From Cynocephalus volans (Eukaryota; Chordata; Mammalia; Dermoptera; Cynocephalidae), in assembly GCF_027409185.1 (NCBI RefSeq), contig NC_084461.1:146179001-146243000 (forward strand): 64,000 nucleotides of DNA, given 5' to 3'. Position 1 is the first letter of the stretch. Every line of letters starts with the position of its first letter. Shown in pieces: positions 1 through 11,390 of this stretch. The notes under the pieces are model-generated. The model was not told the origin of the DNA. It saw nothing but the letters and a program-made list of their open reading frames with translations, and made no database searches. The position numbers were made by a program, and so were the translations under genes.

Positions 1-1
1 T

Positions 2-712
2 GCTGAACTGAAGAAGTTATTCAGCGAAATAAAAAACACAACGGAGAGTTTAACCAGCAGGCTTGTCGAAGTTGAAGAGAGAACCTCTGAACTTGAAGAT
101 GGGCTGTTTGAAATAACACAAGCAGACAAAGAGAAAGAAAAAAGAATCAAGGACATGGAAGAAAATCTGAGAGAGATATCAGACAACCTCAAGCGCTCAA
201 ATATCCGAGTCATGGGTATTCCAGAAGGGGAGGAAAATGGAGATTCCATTGAAAACATATTCAACAAAATAGTGGCAGAAAACTTCCCAGGTATAGGAAA
301 AATCACAGATCTTCAGATCCAGGAAGCTCAACGATCTCCAAACGTATTCAACCCAAAAAGGCCTTCTGCAAGACATGTCATAGTCAAATTGGCAAAACTC
401 AGAGACAAAGAGAGAATCTTAAAAGCTGCAAGAGAGAAGCGTCAAATCACCTATAAGGGAGCCCCAATCAGGTTAACATCAGACTTTTCATCAGAAACCC
501 TAAAAGCTAGAAAGGAATGGGATGATATTTTCAAAATACTAAAAGACAAAGATTGCCAGCCAAGAATACTCTACCCTGCAAGGCTATCCTTCCGAAATGA
601 GGGGCAAATAGTATATTTCTCAGACAAACAAAAACTGCGGGAGTTCACTACCACAAGACCACCCTTACAAGAAATCCTCAAGGGAGTACTGGGTTTGGTT
701 CCTGAAAAATAA
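2..712 (+). CDS. L1 ORF1 protein, C-terminal part (5' end off window)
   Basis: The frame is open from base 2 to a TAA at 710-712 (236 codons) and has no visible start; the first internal ATG is at 155. ORF1p is the trimeric RNA-binding chaperone that coats L1 RNA. The first ~60 residues are charged and Leu/Glu/Lys-rich, fitting the end of the coiled coil. From about base 185 comes the RRM-like domain (NIRVMGIPEGEE and, further on, the RPSARHVIVKL stretch). The C-terminal domain follows (RQITYKGAPIRLTSDFS, then DCQPRILYPARLSF, ending FTTTRPPLQEILKGVL). These landmarks are in the order known for mammalian L1 ORF1p. No stops or frameshifts are seen in the visible part. Confidence 0.95.
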   Translation, partial: AELKKLFSEIKNTTESLTSRLVEVEERTSELEDGLFEITQADKEKEKRIKDMEENLREISDNLKRSNIRVMGIPEGEENGDSIENIFNKIVAENFPGIGKITDLQIQEAQRSPNVFNPKRPSARHVIVKLAKLRDKERILKAAREKRQITYKGAPIRLTSDFSSETLKARKEWDDIFKILKDKDCQPRILYPARLSFRNEGQIVYFSDKQKLREFTTTRPPLQEILKGVLGLVPEK

Positions 713-899
713 CTACCACTGCCATAAAAACCCAAGAAAAATCTAAACCCACTAGTACAATAAAAATGGCATTCATGAAGAGAAAACAAGCTAACAAAAA
801 CACTGTCTACAACCTAAGGAAGCAACAAACAAAGAAACCAAACAGTAAATCAGAAAGCAAGGAACAAAAGACACCTAAGACAACCAAACAACCAATAAA
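713..899 (+). other. L1 ORF1-ORF2 spacer
   Basis: A 187-bp A-rich sequence separates the two L1 reading frames. In mammalian L1s ORF2 is translated from the bicistronic RNA by unconventional reinitiation, so no promoter is expected. I see no extra gene here. Confidence 0.8.
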
Positions 900-3800
900 A
901 TGCTAGGAATAAATCAACACCTTTCAATAACAACTCTTAATGTTAAAGGCTTAAATTCCCCAATTAAAAGACACAGACTGGCTGACTGGATCAAAAAGCA
1001 GGACCCAACTATATGCTGCCTACAAGAGACCCACCTCACCCATAAAGATTCACACAGACTAAGAGTGAAAGGATGGAAAAAGATTTACCATGCAAACAGA
1101 AAAGAAAAACGAGCTGGAGTGGCTATTCTTATATCTGACAAAATAGACTTTAAACTAAAAACCATGAAAAGAGACAATGAGGGACACTACTTAATGATAA
1201 AAGGACTGATCCATCAAGAAGACATAACAATCATAAATATGTACGCACCCAATGTTGGAGCAGCCAGATTTATAAAACAAACTCTATTAGACCTAAAGAA
1301 GGAAATAGACACTAATACCATAATAGCAGGGGACCTGAACACTCCACTGTCAATATTAGACAGATCATCTAGGCAAAGAATCAGTAGAGAAACACAAGAT
1401 CTAAACAAGACTCTAGACCAATTGGAATTGGCAGATATCTACAGAACATTCCACCCAACAACCTCAGAATATTCATTCTTCTCATCAGCACATGGATCAT
1501 TCTCCAAGATAGATCACATATTAGGTCACAAATCAAGTCTCAATAAATTCAAAAAAATTGGAATTATCCCCTGTATCTTCTCAGACCACAATGGATTAAA
1601 ACTAGAAATTAATAACAAACAAAACTCTGGAAACTATACAAACACATGGAAATTAAACAGCATTCTACTTAATGACATATGGGTCCAAGAAGAAATCAAG
1701 CAGGAAATCAAAAAGTTTATTGAAACTAATGAAAACAATGATACATCATACCAAAACCTGTGGGATACTGCAAAAGCAGTATTGAGGGGAAAATTTATTG
1801 CATTAAATGCTAACTTCAGAAGAATGGAAAGATGGCAAGTGAACAACCTAACACTTCACCTTAAAGAACTAGAAAAACAAGAACAATCCAATCCTAAAGT
1901 TAGCAGACAGAAAGAAATCATTAAGATCAGAGCAGAACTGAATGAAATTGAAAACCAAAAAACAATTCAAAAGATCAACGAATCAAAAAGTTGGTTTTTT
2001 GAAAAGATAAATAAAATTGACAAACCATTAGCATGGCTAACAAAAAAAAGAAGAGAGAAGACTCAAATAACAAAAATTAGAAATGAAAAAGGCAATATTA
2101 CAACTGATTCATCTGAAATACAAGGAATCATTCAAGACTACTATAAACAACTATACGCCAACAAATTTAAAAATCTGGAGGAAATGGATAAATTTCTGGA
2201 CACACACAAGCTCCCAAAACTGAACCGTGAAGACGTAGAAAATTTGAACAGACCAATAACAATAAAGGAGATTGAAGCTGTTATCAGAAGGCTCCCAACA
2301 AAGAAAAGCCCAGGACCAGATGGATTCACAGCAGAATTTTACCAAACATTCAAAGAGGAATTGACACCGATTCTTTAAAAGATTGAAACGGACGCAAATC
2401 TCCCAAACTCATTCTATGAAGCAAACATCATCCTGATACCAAAACCAGGTAAAGATATAACCAAAAAAGAAAACTACAGGCCGATATCCTTGATGAATAT
2501 AGATGCAAAAATCCTCACTAAAATACTAGCAAACAGAATACAGCAACACATACGAAAAATTATTCATCACGATCAAGTGGGATTCATCCCAGGGATGCAA
2601 GGTTGGTTCAACATACGCAAATCAATAAATGTGATACACCATATTAATAAACTCAAACACAAGGACCATATGATCATCTCTATAGATGCTGAAAAAGCAT
2701 TTGATAAAGTTCAGCACTCATTCATGACAAAGACCCTCTATAAGTTAGGTATAGAGGGAAAGTATCTCAACATAATTAAAGCCATATATGCCAAACCCAC
2801 TGCCAATATCATCCTGAATGGGGAAAAGCTGAAAGCTTTTCCTTTAAGAACAGGCACTAGACAAGGATGCCCACTCTCACCACTCCTATTCAACATAGTG
2901 TTGGAAGTACTAGCCAGAGCAATCAGAGAAGAGAAGGAAATAAAGGGCATCCAGATTGGAAAAGATGAAGTCAAACTGTCCCTGTTTGCAGATGACATGA
3001 TCCTATATATAGAACAGCCTAAAACCTCTACAAAAAAACTGTTGGAATTGATAAATGATTTCAGCACAGTAGCAGGATACAAAATCAACACACAAAAATC
3101 AGTAGCATTTCTTTTCTCCAATAGTGAACATGCAGAAGGAGAAATCAAGAAAGCCTGCCCATTTACAATAGCCACCAAAAAAATAAAATACTTAGGAATT
3201 GAGTTAACCAAGGAGGTGAAAAATCTCTATAATGAGAACTTTAAACCACTGCTGAGAGAAATTAGAGAGGATACAAGAAGATGGAAAGATATCCCATGCT
3301 CTTGGATTGGAAGAATCAACATAGTGAAAATGTCCATACTACCCAAAGTGATATACAAATTCAATGCAATCCCCATCAAAATTCCAAAGACATTTTTCTC
3401 AGAAATGGAAAAAACTATTCAGACATTTATATGGAACAATAAAAGACCACGAATAGCCAAAGCAATGCTCAGCAAAAAAAATAAAGCTGGAGGCATAACA
3501 CTACCTGACTTTAAGCTATACTACAAAGCTATAATAACCAAAACAGTATGGTACTGGCATAAAAACAGACACACTGACCAATGGAATAGAATAGAGAATC
3601 CAGAAATCAACCCTCACACTTACTGCCATCTGATCTTTGACAAAGGCACCAAGCCTATTCACTGGGGAAGGGACTGCCTCTTCAGCAAGTGGTGCTGGGA
3701 TAACTGGAGATCGATATGCAGGAGAATGAAACTAGATCCATACCTCTCACCGTATACTAAAATCAACTCAAAATGGATTAAGGATTTAAATATACACCCT

Positions 3801-4715
3801 GAGACAATAAAACTTCTTAAAGAAAACATAGGGGAAACACTTCAGGAAATAGGACTGGGCACAGACTTCATGAATACGACCCCAAAAGCACGGGCAACCA
3901 AAGGAAAAATAAACAAATGGGATTATATCAAACTAAAAAGCTTCTGCACAGCAAAAGAAACAATTAAAAGAGTTAAAAGACAACCAACAGAGTGGGAGAA
4001 AATATTTGCAAAATATACATCTGACAAAGGATTAATATCCAGAATATATAAGGAACTCAAACAACTTTACAAGAAGAAAACAAGCAACCCAATTAAAAAA
4101 TGGGCAAAAGAGCTAAGTAGGCATTTCTCTAAGGAAGATATCCAAATGGCCAACAGACATATGAAAAAATGCTCAACATCACTCAGCATCCGGGAAATGC
4201 AAATCAAAACCACATTGAGATACCATCTAACCCCAGTTAGGATGGCTAAAATCCAAAAGACTATGAACGATAAATGCTGGCGAGGCTGCAGAGAAAAAGG
4301 AACTCTCATACATTGTTGGTGGGACTGCAAAATGGTGCAGCCTCTATGGAAAATGGTATGGAGGTTCGTTAAACAATTGCAAATAGATCTACCATACGAC
4401 CCAGCCATCCCACTCTTGGGAATATACCCAGAGGAATGGAAATCATCAAGTCGAAGGTATACCTGTTCCCCAATGTTCATCGCAGCACTCTTTACAATAG
4501 CCAAGAGTTGGAACCAGCCCAAATGCCCATCATCAGATGAGTGGATACGGAAAATGTGGTACATCTACACAATGGAATACTACTCAGCTATAAAAACGAA
4601 TGAAATACTGCCATTTGCAACAACATGGATGGACCTCGAGAGAATTATATTAAGTGAAACAAGTCAGGCACAGAAAGAGAAATACCACATGTTCTCACTT
4701 ATTGGTGGGAGCTAA
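900..4715 (+). pseudogene. L1 ORF2 (endonuclease-reverse transcriptase) with one internal stop
   Basis: A single frame runs 1271 codons from ATG 900 to TAA 4713-4715, broken only by TAA at 2376-2378 (codon 493). ORF2p nicks target DNA and reverse-transcribes L1 RNA. The endonuclease (residues ~1-239) keeps N14, E43 (LQETH), the AGDLNTP motif and FSDHNG. The reverse transcriptase (~residue 500 on) has [12 protein letters not shown] and the FADD catalytic motif at 2985-2996 (F696-D699). The Cys-rich C-terminus C-x3-C-x7-H-C-x3-C starts at codon 1126 (4275). N14 and E43 match human numbering, which supports ATG 900, while FADD lies four codons earlier than in the human protein. The deficit falls at the stop, so a small deletion there probably created it. 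As written, only a 492-residue endonuclease-containing piece could be made; the 741-codon frame from ATG 2490 keeps RT and the C-terminus. Confidence 0.95.
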
Positions 4716-4980
4716 AAATTAATATATAAATTCACACACACACATACACACATACACACACAAACCGGTGGGGGGGGGGGAAGAAGATATAACAACCACA
4801 ATTATTTGAAGTTGATACAACAAAGAAACAGAAAGGACATGGTTGGGGGGGAGGGGGGGAGGGAGAAGGGAGGGAGGGAGGCTTTGGTGATGGGGAGCAT
4901 TAATCAGCTACAATGTATATCGACAAAATAAAATTAAAAAAAAAAAAAGAAGGAAACATAAAAAAAAAAAAAAAAAAAAA
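4716..4980 (+). other. L1 3' UTR with G-rich tracts and A-tail
   Basis: After the ORF2 stop come a CA-rich stretch (4732-4763), a G-run (about 4768-4780) and a polypurine segment of repeated GGG/GGGG blocks (4841-4882). AATAAAA (about 4927) and the A-tail follow. G-rich tracts are a known feature of mammalian L1 3' UTRs and can form G-quadruplexes. The A-tail has two long A-runs split by a short GA-rich piece. Confidence 0.85.
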
Positions 4981-5718
4981 GAAAATATATGTTATAAACA
5001 AGAAACTACACTGGTAAATTCTCTGATATGAGCAACTTTTTAAAGTAGTAATGCTACTAAGGGATCACTTGGAAAATTGTATGCTACATTTAGTTTCCTT
5101 TTGAATTACACTTTAATTACAGAATGAAAAATAGTTTAGAGCATGCTTTCTGGCATTGAGGCATTGGAGAGAAAATTGCTATGTGTAGCACACATTTATA
5201 TAATATGGCTTTCCATAATGTTGGGTATCTATTGATTCTTTGAATAGATAAATGCCCTAAGAACCTGTGAGGACCTGTGTCAAAGACCTATTGCTCAGTT
5301 CAGAGAACAGCGCCAGAGCTCCATATGCCTAGCTACCAACTCTGCCAGTGATTAGGAGAATGAGGGAGGAAATAAAGCCAAAAATGTAATTATTACATTT
5401 ACTGAGAAATTTCATTTTGAAATATTAAGAAACATCATGATTTTTGAAACCAATCTCATAAAAAAAAAAAATAATTGCAGGACCGTGGTAATGCAAATTA
5501 ATACAAAGTTAGGATTGAAAAATATTACTTAGAGAGAAAGAACAGAAAATTCTTACCCCTAAATTATGTTTTCAAATTATATACTCCATGAGAATAGCTC
5601 AGACTCAAGGACTTTCTCTTCCCACAAAGATGGATTAGTTATTTCAGTCTTTCACTGAAGACATTTGAAATGCCAGAATAAGTTCTTATTAAAAATGCCA
5701 AAAACATACACAGACACG

Positions 5719-5740
5719 CACACACACACGTGTGTGTGTG
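5719..5740. repeat. Palindromic (CA)n/(TG)n tract
   Basis: Eleven bases of alternating CA are followed by eleven bases of alternating GT, giving a perfect 22-bp palindrome of alternating purine-pyrimidine bases. Such tracts are prone to Z-DNA or cruciform structure. Confidence 0.9.
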
Positions 5741-6055
5741 TATATGTACCTCAAGATTTTGGAAATTTCCTGGAGACATTTGCCAGTCCATATGAAGTAT
5801 CCGAGGAGCTGAGCTGTGCTTTTGAAAAATTTATAGGGCTAAATCGACCAAAGTGAGAAATCAGTCAGTTTGCATTGGAGCTCTGAAAGGCTGTACTCTA
5901 AAAGTAAGAGTATCCTCAAAATTCCCTGATCTTTGAAGGGACTGCTTCTCAGCTTCATACCATTTTGGTAATTTGGAAAATCTCAAACTCTTAACAAAGA
6001 TTATAAGAATTCTAGATTTCTAGTTTTCCTAGATAGCTGCCAAAAGCAAGAGAAG

Positions 6056-6125
6056 ATCACACACACAGACACACACACACACACAGACACACACACACAC
6101 ACAGACACACACACACACAAACAAA
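6056..6125. repeat. (CA)n microsatellite with periodic CAGA interruptions
   Basis: A CA-repeat is interrupted at regular spacing by AGA, giving a compound higher-order unit of roughly 18-20 bp. Confidence 0.9.
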
Positions 6126-6369
6126 AAGGAATAATTTTGGTATAAGGGTAACATCATTCTTGACCTCAAAATATTTCTGCAAATTTTTCCAATCCAATGT
6201 ACAGATACCATTGCAGATAACAATGAATAGGACGATTTAAGAAACCATGGAAGAAAAAAGCTTATTGTTATTCTTTTGATAACCAATAAAAAATGAAAAG
6301 GAGTATGTAACTCCCAAACTATCAGAGGGAAAAATTGAATGATGTCTTTTTTTTTTTTTCCTTTTTCAA

Positions 6370-8180
6370 ATCAATGCGAAAGAAGGCAAAAGGTGAAAGA
6401 CAAGTGAAAGAGAACAAGTAGGTCAAATAGAAATAAAATGTTAGCTTTAAACATAAAATACATCAATAATTACATTAAGTTTAAATGAAATGGATGTTCC
6501 ACTTTAAAACAAAGGTAGTCAAACTGAAGAAATAATAAAATCATTTTTTTTTGTTTTTCTGAACTTGTTTAAATGTCTTAACAGACATAATAAATTACGA
6601 TGAGGAAGGGAAGACAAAAATATTATCAGGAACAAAAGAGTAAACATTACTATACTATAAATCTCCTACAGTGGACATTAAAAATATGTAAGTTATATAC
6701 AAAAAAATCCGTATACTAAAAATAGAAATTTGAATGAAATTCAATTCATTTGACACTTTATAGGAATATATACACATTACTAAAATTGTCACAAAAAAGA
6801 AATAGAAAGCCTGCATGTTACTATACTTATTAAAGAGATTTAATTAGTAATTAAAAATTTCACAATGTAAACCTCAAGTGCATTTATCGCCACTATCAAT
6901 TTCTAAGATATACACACACAAAAAAAAAAAAAAAAAAAAAAAATTCTGGTTTTTCACAAACTCTTTCAAAGAAGAGAAACACAAAAGGAATACTCCCTCC
7001 CCCTACTTTAACAGAGTAGCAAAACTTTAACACTAAACCCCAACAAGGAAATCATAAGAAAAGACTATTGTTAGGTAATGTTGGTCATAGTTACAGATGC
7101 AAAACTACTAAGCGGAACAGAGAAAGCCATATCTATAAAATATAAAACATACTCATCTGGTGCATTCATGTTCATTTGGGAAATTCATGGTTCATTTAAC
7201 ATTTGAAAAATCAATAAATACAATTTGCCACATTACAGAATAAAGTAGAATGCTTACATTATCTCAACAGATAAAGAGAAAACTGATTAAATTCAGACTC
7301 TATTCATGAAACTTTTGGGAAAACCTCGGTGAATTACGAAAAGAAGAAAATTTTCTTAATTATTTAAAAATAGAAAAGATATCTACCAAAACTCCACAGA
7401 AGACACTTTACTCAATATTTAACTTATAAACATTAAAATCTTTTCCTTCAAGATCACGCTTAAGAGACTGATCCCCACACTCGTCACTGCTGCTTAATTT
7501 TGTCCTGGAAGTTCTGGAGAATGCAATCAATCAAGAAAAAGACACAGCGTTTATAGGAATTAGGGGAATATACCAGTTTTCACTTATGCAGGTGATATGA
7601 TTGTGTTCTAGGGAATTAGACAATCTGCAAACATATCATTAGAATTAATAAAAATTTTAACAAATTTCTGACTAAAAGATATGATAAATATAATATTCGA
7701 TTATAATGAAAATTGGCGAATTACAGCTCCATATGATTTAGAAGTAAACCTTTAAAGAGCTATTTTATAGAGTTATAAACAATAACACTTTAAGAAGAAA
7801 AAAACAAAAGCCAAATAAAAAATAAGAAGAAGTTGATGGAGAGGGAAGAACTGTGGTTATTAGAGAGGAGTGGGAGTGAGGATGGTGAAAGGCTACTTAA
7901 GGGACATAAAATTACAGCTAAATGAGAAGACTAAGTCCTATCGGTGGACAGTCAACCCAGGAATCTATAATAAACAATGATTTACTGCATGTGACCAAAC
8001 GACTAGAAGAGAGGAGATCAAACGTGCGCATCATTAAGAAATGATTGGATTTTGCTGCAAGGATGACTGTGCTGGTTTCCCTGAGTGGATTATCATGCAT
8101 TGTATACATGTGTTGAGATATAACTCTGTACTCCATAAATATGTACAATCAATATGTTTCAATAAAAAAAAAAAATAAAG
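6370..8180 (+). mobile_element. Old L1 (L1M-type) remnant
   Basis: A badly decayed plus-strand L1. ORF2 signals are visible. At about 7440-7680 there is a recognisable but broken copy of the RT region around the conserved [10 protein letters not shown] and FADDM blocks. About 7180-7300 resembles the ORF2 stretch before it. The 3' UTR (about 7840-8160) has the usual L1 ending 'tacatgtgttgagatataactctgtactcc...' followed by AATAAA and an A-tail at about 8162-8180. Many stops and frameshifts are present. The 5' boundary is uncertain; weak ORF2-start similarity begins near 6370-6500. An A-run lies at 6920-6943. Confidence 0.75.
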
Positions 8181-8217
8181 AATTCAGACCTAGTTAGCAG
8201 AATCATCAAAGAGGAAA

Positions 8218-8827
8218 TGAGAAAATAAAATTGGTTGGGGCTCATAAAACGACGCTTTGGCAAGCTGAGCACTTTAAAGAAAACGAAAAGGCCTGAGAAA
8301 CAGCCTCAGAACCAGGGGCTTTCTGACTCCCTGTTTTTCCCAAGTGCAAGATGAAACTCTCTCTGAAGTTCTCTTGTCTGAAAAGCCTCCAGATGGAAAA
8401 CAATTTCCTTCAATCCCTTCCCTGAAACTTTATTAACCAAGGAAGATTAAACTCATCACAGGAAGGAAGACTGAGAAACGTCACCACACCTAGACAGACT
8501 TTGTCAAAAGCTACTGTCAATTTTTCAGCCCCATTCAGCTTCCAGAGAATCATTTACAAACTATTGTCTGTTCTTTGGAACTCTTCAACTCTGCTGAAAA
8601 TCACTTACTACCCCTCAAAATTGCCTACATTTCCCCATCTCTCTCTCAGACGGAGAGAGTATATTAGCTTCTGAACCCCTTTGGTTTATTGAGTTATCGT
8701 TCTCCTGTGGTTTTCCCATGAACATAATAAACTTGAGGACTTTCTTTTCTCTTGTTAATCTATTGTCAGTTTATTTCAGCAAACATGAACTTTCCAAGGG
8801 GGACAGACAATTCCTATGGCCCTTACA
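8218..8827 (+). mobile_element. Probable ERV LTR (class I type), solitary
   Basis: About 610 bp that could run from TG (8218) to CA (8827). Near its 3' end there is AATAAAC (about 8726), then a CT-rich stretch with 'ttgttaatctattgtcag', the kind of R/U5 sequence seen in gammaretrovirus-like LTRs. It begins just after the A-tail of the old L1. I could not confirm a target-site duplication, and the subfamily is not assigned. Confidence 0.55.
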
Positions 8828-10950
8828 GTTTAAAAGCAGAATATTGGGTAAGTTTGAGAGAGAAGGTGTCATGATTGAGAAGAGGTGGGGAGAAAAAGCA
8901 AGGCACTTCTGAACTGTAGGCATCTTCACTGCGATAATTCCATACATAATCTCTTTATAATGATATGTCAAGCTAATCATTTCTATTTCAGAAACTTCTT
9001 TTTATGTGTGTTATTTATAAAATAAAGTGTTTAAAGTAGTTTGAAATCCAGGAAATTTGAAATTTGGAAAGATATGGAAGTGGCCAGAAAAAAAAAGTCA
9101 CAATTCACAATTAAAAAGTGCTTGATAAATTAGCTGTATAAAGGACGTTCTACCAAAAGTTGCTTTCTCTTAATTTTTAAAAAATTTTCTGCTCTCCTGC
9201 TGTAGGTTCCAAATACAAAAGAAATAAAGAATGTTCAAAACTTGTCATTATGTTCTGAGATTTTATGACTCATAGTTAAAAGATTTTTCTGAGCATTTTT
9301 GCACTTTATGGAAATGGAGCTTGAGTTAAATTTTTGTCATCTGGGGGAAAAGAAAAAAAAACAGGCATGATTTATACTTAATTATATATATATATGTGAT
9401 TTTTATAATGAATTTTAAGTACCTGTATTGTCTTTCAAAGGGAGTGTGTTTACTGCTAAATTTTGTGTTGGTTTTAAAAATGGATAAGATCAAAATAGAT
9501 AACTCAAGGTATTATTGTACAAGGTTATTTTTATTAGGTGTTTTTATAAATTTAAAAAACAATGGCAACAAAACTTATTGATACCTCTCTTTGCAATTTA
9601 CAATATGTTTTCATTTCCCAGAATGCATTTTTATGAATTTTATTAAAAAATGCACTAGTGGAACATTAATACTATTACATTTTTTGCTTGAAAATAGAAG
9701 GTACATCTTTACTTTTTCCTGGATTTTAGAAGTGTGTGTACTATGACTGTACAATAGCTACGTAAGAGTCATTAGTCTGCATTTAAAGAAGAATCAATAT
9801 CTAATTCCTAGGTGAAAGCATCTTTTTTTGAAGATGTGGTAGAAGATGTCAAATCTTGTTAACTTGATCTATTATAAGCTTATCAAAAATATAATGAATG
9901 ACAGCTTCAAACTGTTTTCTATGATTACCACTTGCAAGTGGCTAAAATTTCATTAAAAGGATCATTTATGGTGCAGTAAAGTCTTTAGTTATTTAAGGAG
10001 CAGTGAACAAATCTATTGTGATTCAAGATATTGCAGTCACACAGAAAAGTACTGTAGTGAATTTCCTAAAATGTAAGGACCCATGCAAAGTATTATTTTC
10101 TTCCTTTTGAAATCATTTGGTAGCAATTATTTTGTCAGACATGTTAGCTACCATATGAAGAACATCGAAAAGGTTACTATAGAAATTTGTTTATAGTGTT
10201 CTGAAAAGTAAAACAAAATTTTATTTATAACACCTAATACTTTAATATTTAAAAAATCATGTGAGTGGCTTTTTTTGTCCTTGTTTTTTCCCCATCACTC
10301 TCCACAACTGCTTTCTCTTTGAAAATTAGACTTTCATAGCACATGGAATGTTCTAATGGTTGACACCAGTATGAAATAGCTATATTCCATATTAAGAAAG
10401 AAGTATTATATAATTAGAATTTGATATACAGGGGTCATTTTTGAATTCTAAATAAGGATCAAAATATTTAATATATAAAATATATCATTGGTAATGCTAT
10501 GCAATGAGGTTTTCCAGACCACCATGAATACAACTTAAATTTCTTCAAGGAACAAAACAAGTTTACTGTTTTACTCACATATGATTAATATATATCCACT
10601 AGATCTGTCTTAATATATCCCTAGAAGACAAATTTTGATTTTTAAATCATAGTTCTTACTTAGGTACTGCATACTTCATTAACTGCATTATATTTTATTA
10701 ACAAAAAAACACTTGCAAATAAAATTAAGAAAAAATTGAATTTTTATTATGACCATCAAATTATATGAACTTCTAAGAAGAAGCTTCCATAATTTAAATG
10801 AATAATAAAATTATCCTTTTAGAATTAACTATATATCTTAGGGATTTGATATCAATAAAAATGCATTTACTCTAGATTGCAGTCTAATTACATGCATTCC
10901 AAGAATTTTAAAATTAATTAAAATTTATCTTTTTATGTTATATTAATCCA
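8828..10950. other. Unassigned AT-rich sequence
   Basis: I see no gene, RNA or recognisable repeat. Short open frames here lack coding character. Confidence 0.5.
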
Positions 10951-11390
10951 GATGATTGTTCATTTATTCTCCAAATATTTAATGAGTATATTTTATGGGG
11001 CAGGTGCTTTTTTGTGTATCAGAGGTACAGCTGTGAAGAAGACACAAGCTGCCTCTTCTCATAGTTTATAGTCTGGTATAGAGAGTAAAAATAAATAAAA
11101 TAAGATCAGTTTGGACAGTGATAGTTTCTATGATAAAATCACATGCCATGACAATGCCTGTAGGTGTGCTTCTTTAGATATTACAGTTAATAAAGGCCTC
11201 TTTGAGAAGTGACAATTATGTGAGCTGAAAACTATACTAAAAGAAGCTCTCTATTTCAAAGGCTTTACTGGAAGAGGGCACATTGAGTGCAAAAGTGTAA
11301 AATAGACTAAGCCTGGCATTTTTGACGACATATTATAAGGGCAGTGTTGCTGAATCCTCCAGAGCAAGGGAGAGAATGATAGGATGCAAG
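10950..11390 (-). mobile_element. L2-like fragment, antisense
   Basis: The plus strand reads 'tcatttattctccaaatatttaatgagtat', a widened match to 'ggcaggtgctttt', and later 'aggcctctttgagaagtgac' and 'ggaagagggca'. This is the order of landmarks expected of an antisense ancient L2-type repeat. It is highly diverged. Confidence 0.5.

Larger units (their letters stand above)
1..4980 (+). mobile_element. Young LINE-1, 5' truncated by the window edge
   Basis: A non-LTR retrotransposon that copies itself by target-primed reverse transcription. Seen here in order are the end of ORF1 (to 712), a 187-bp spacer, ORF2 (900-4715), a 3' UTR with a CA-rich stretch and two G-rich tracts, an AATAAAA signal near 4927 and an A-rich tail to about 4980. 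The tail is interrupted near 4949-4960, so the exact 3' end is uncertain. Both reading frames are nearly clean, so the copy is young compared with the other L1 pieces in the window. The 5' UTR, the ORF1 start and the left target-site duplication lie outside the window. Confidence 0.97.
4981..6370. other. Unassigned AT-rich sequence with CA/TG microsatellites
   Basis: No gene or recognisable transposon is seen. It contains a self-complementary (CA)n(TG)n tract at 5719-5740 and a (CA)n tract broken by regularly spaced CAGA units at 6056-6125. Short open frames across these tracts are repeat translations, not genes. Confidence 0.6.

Noticed and set aside
4067..4564. 165-codon minus-strand frame
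   Set aside because: A shadow of L1 ORF2 on the opposite strand.
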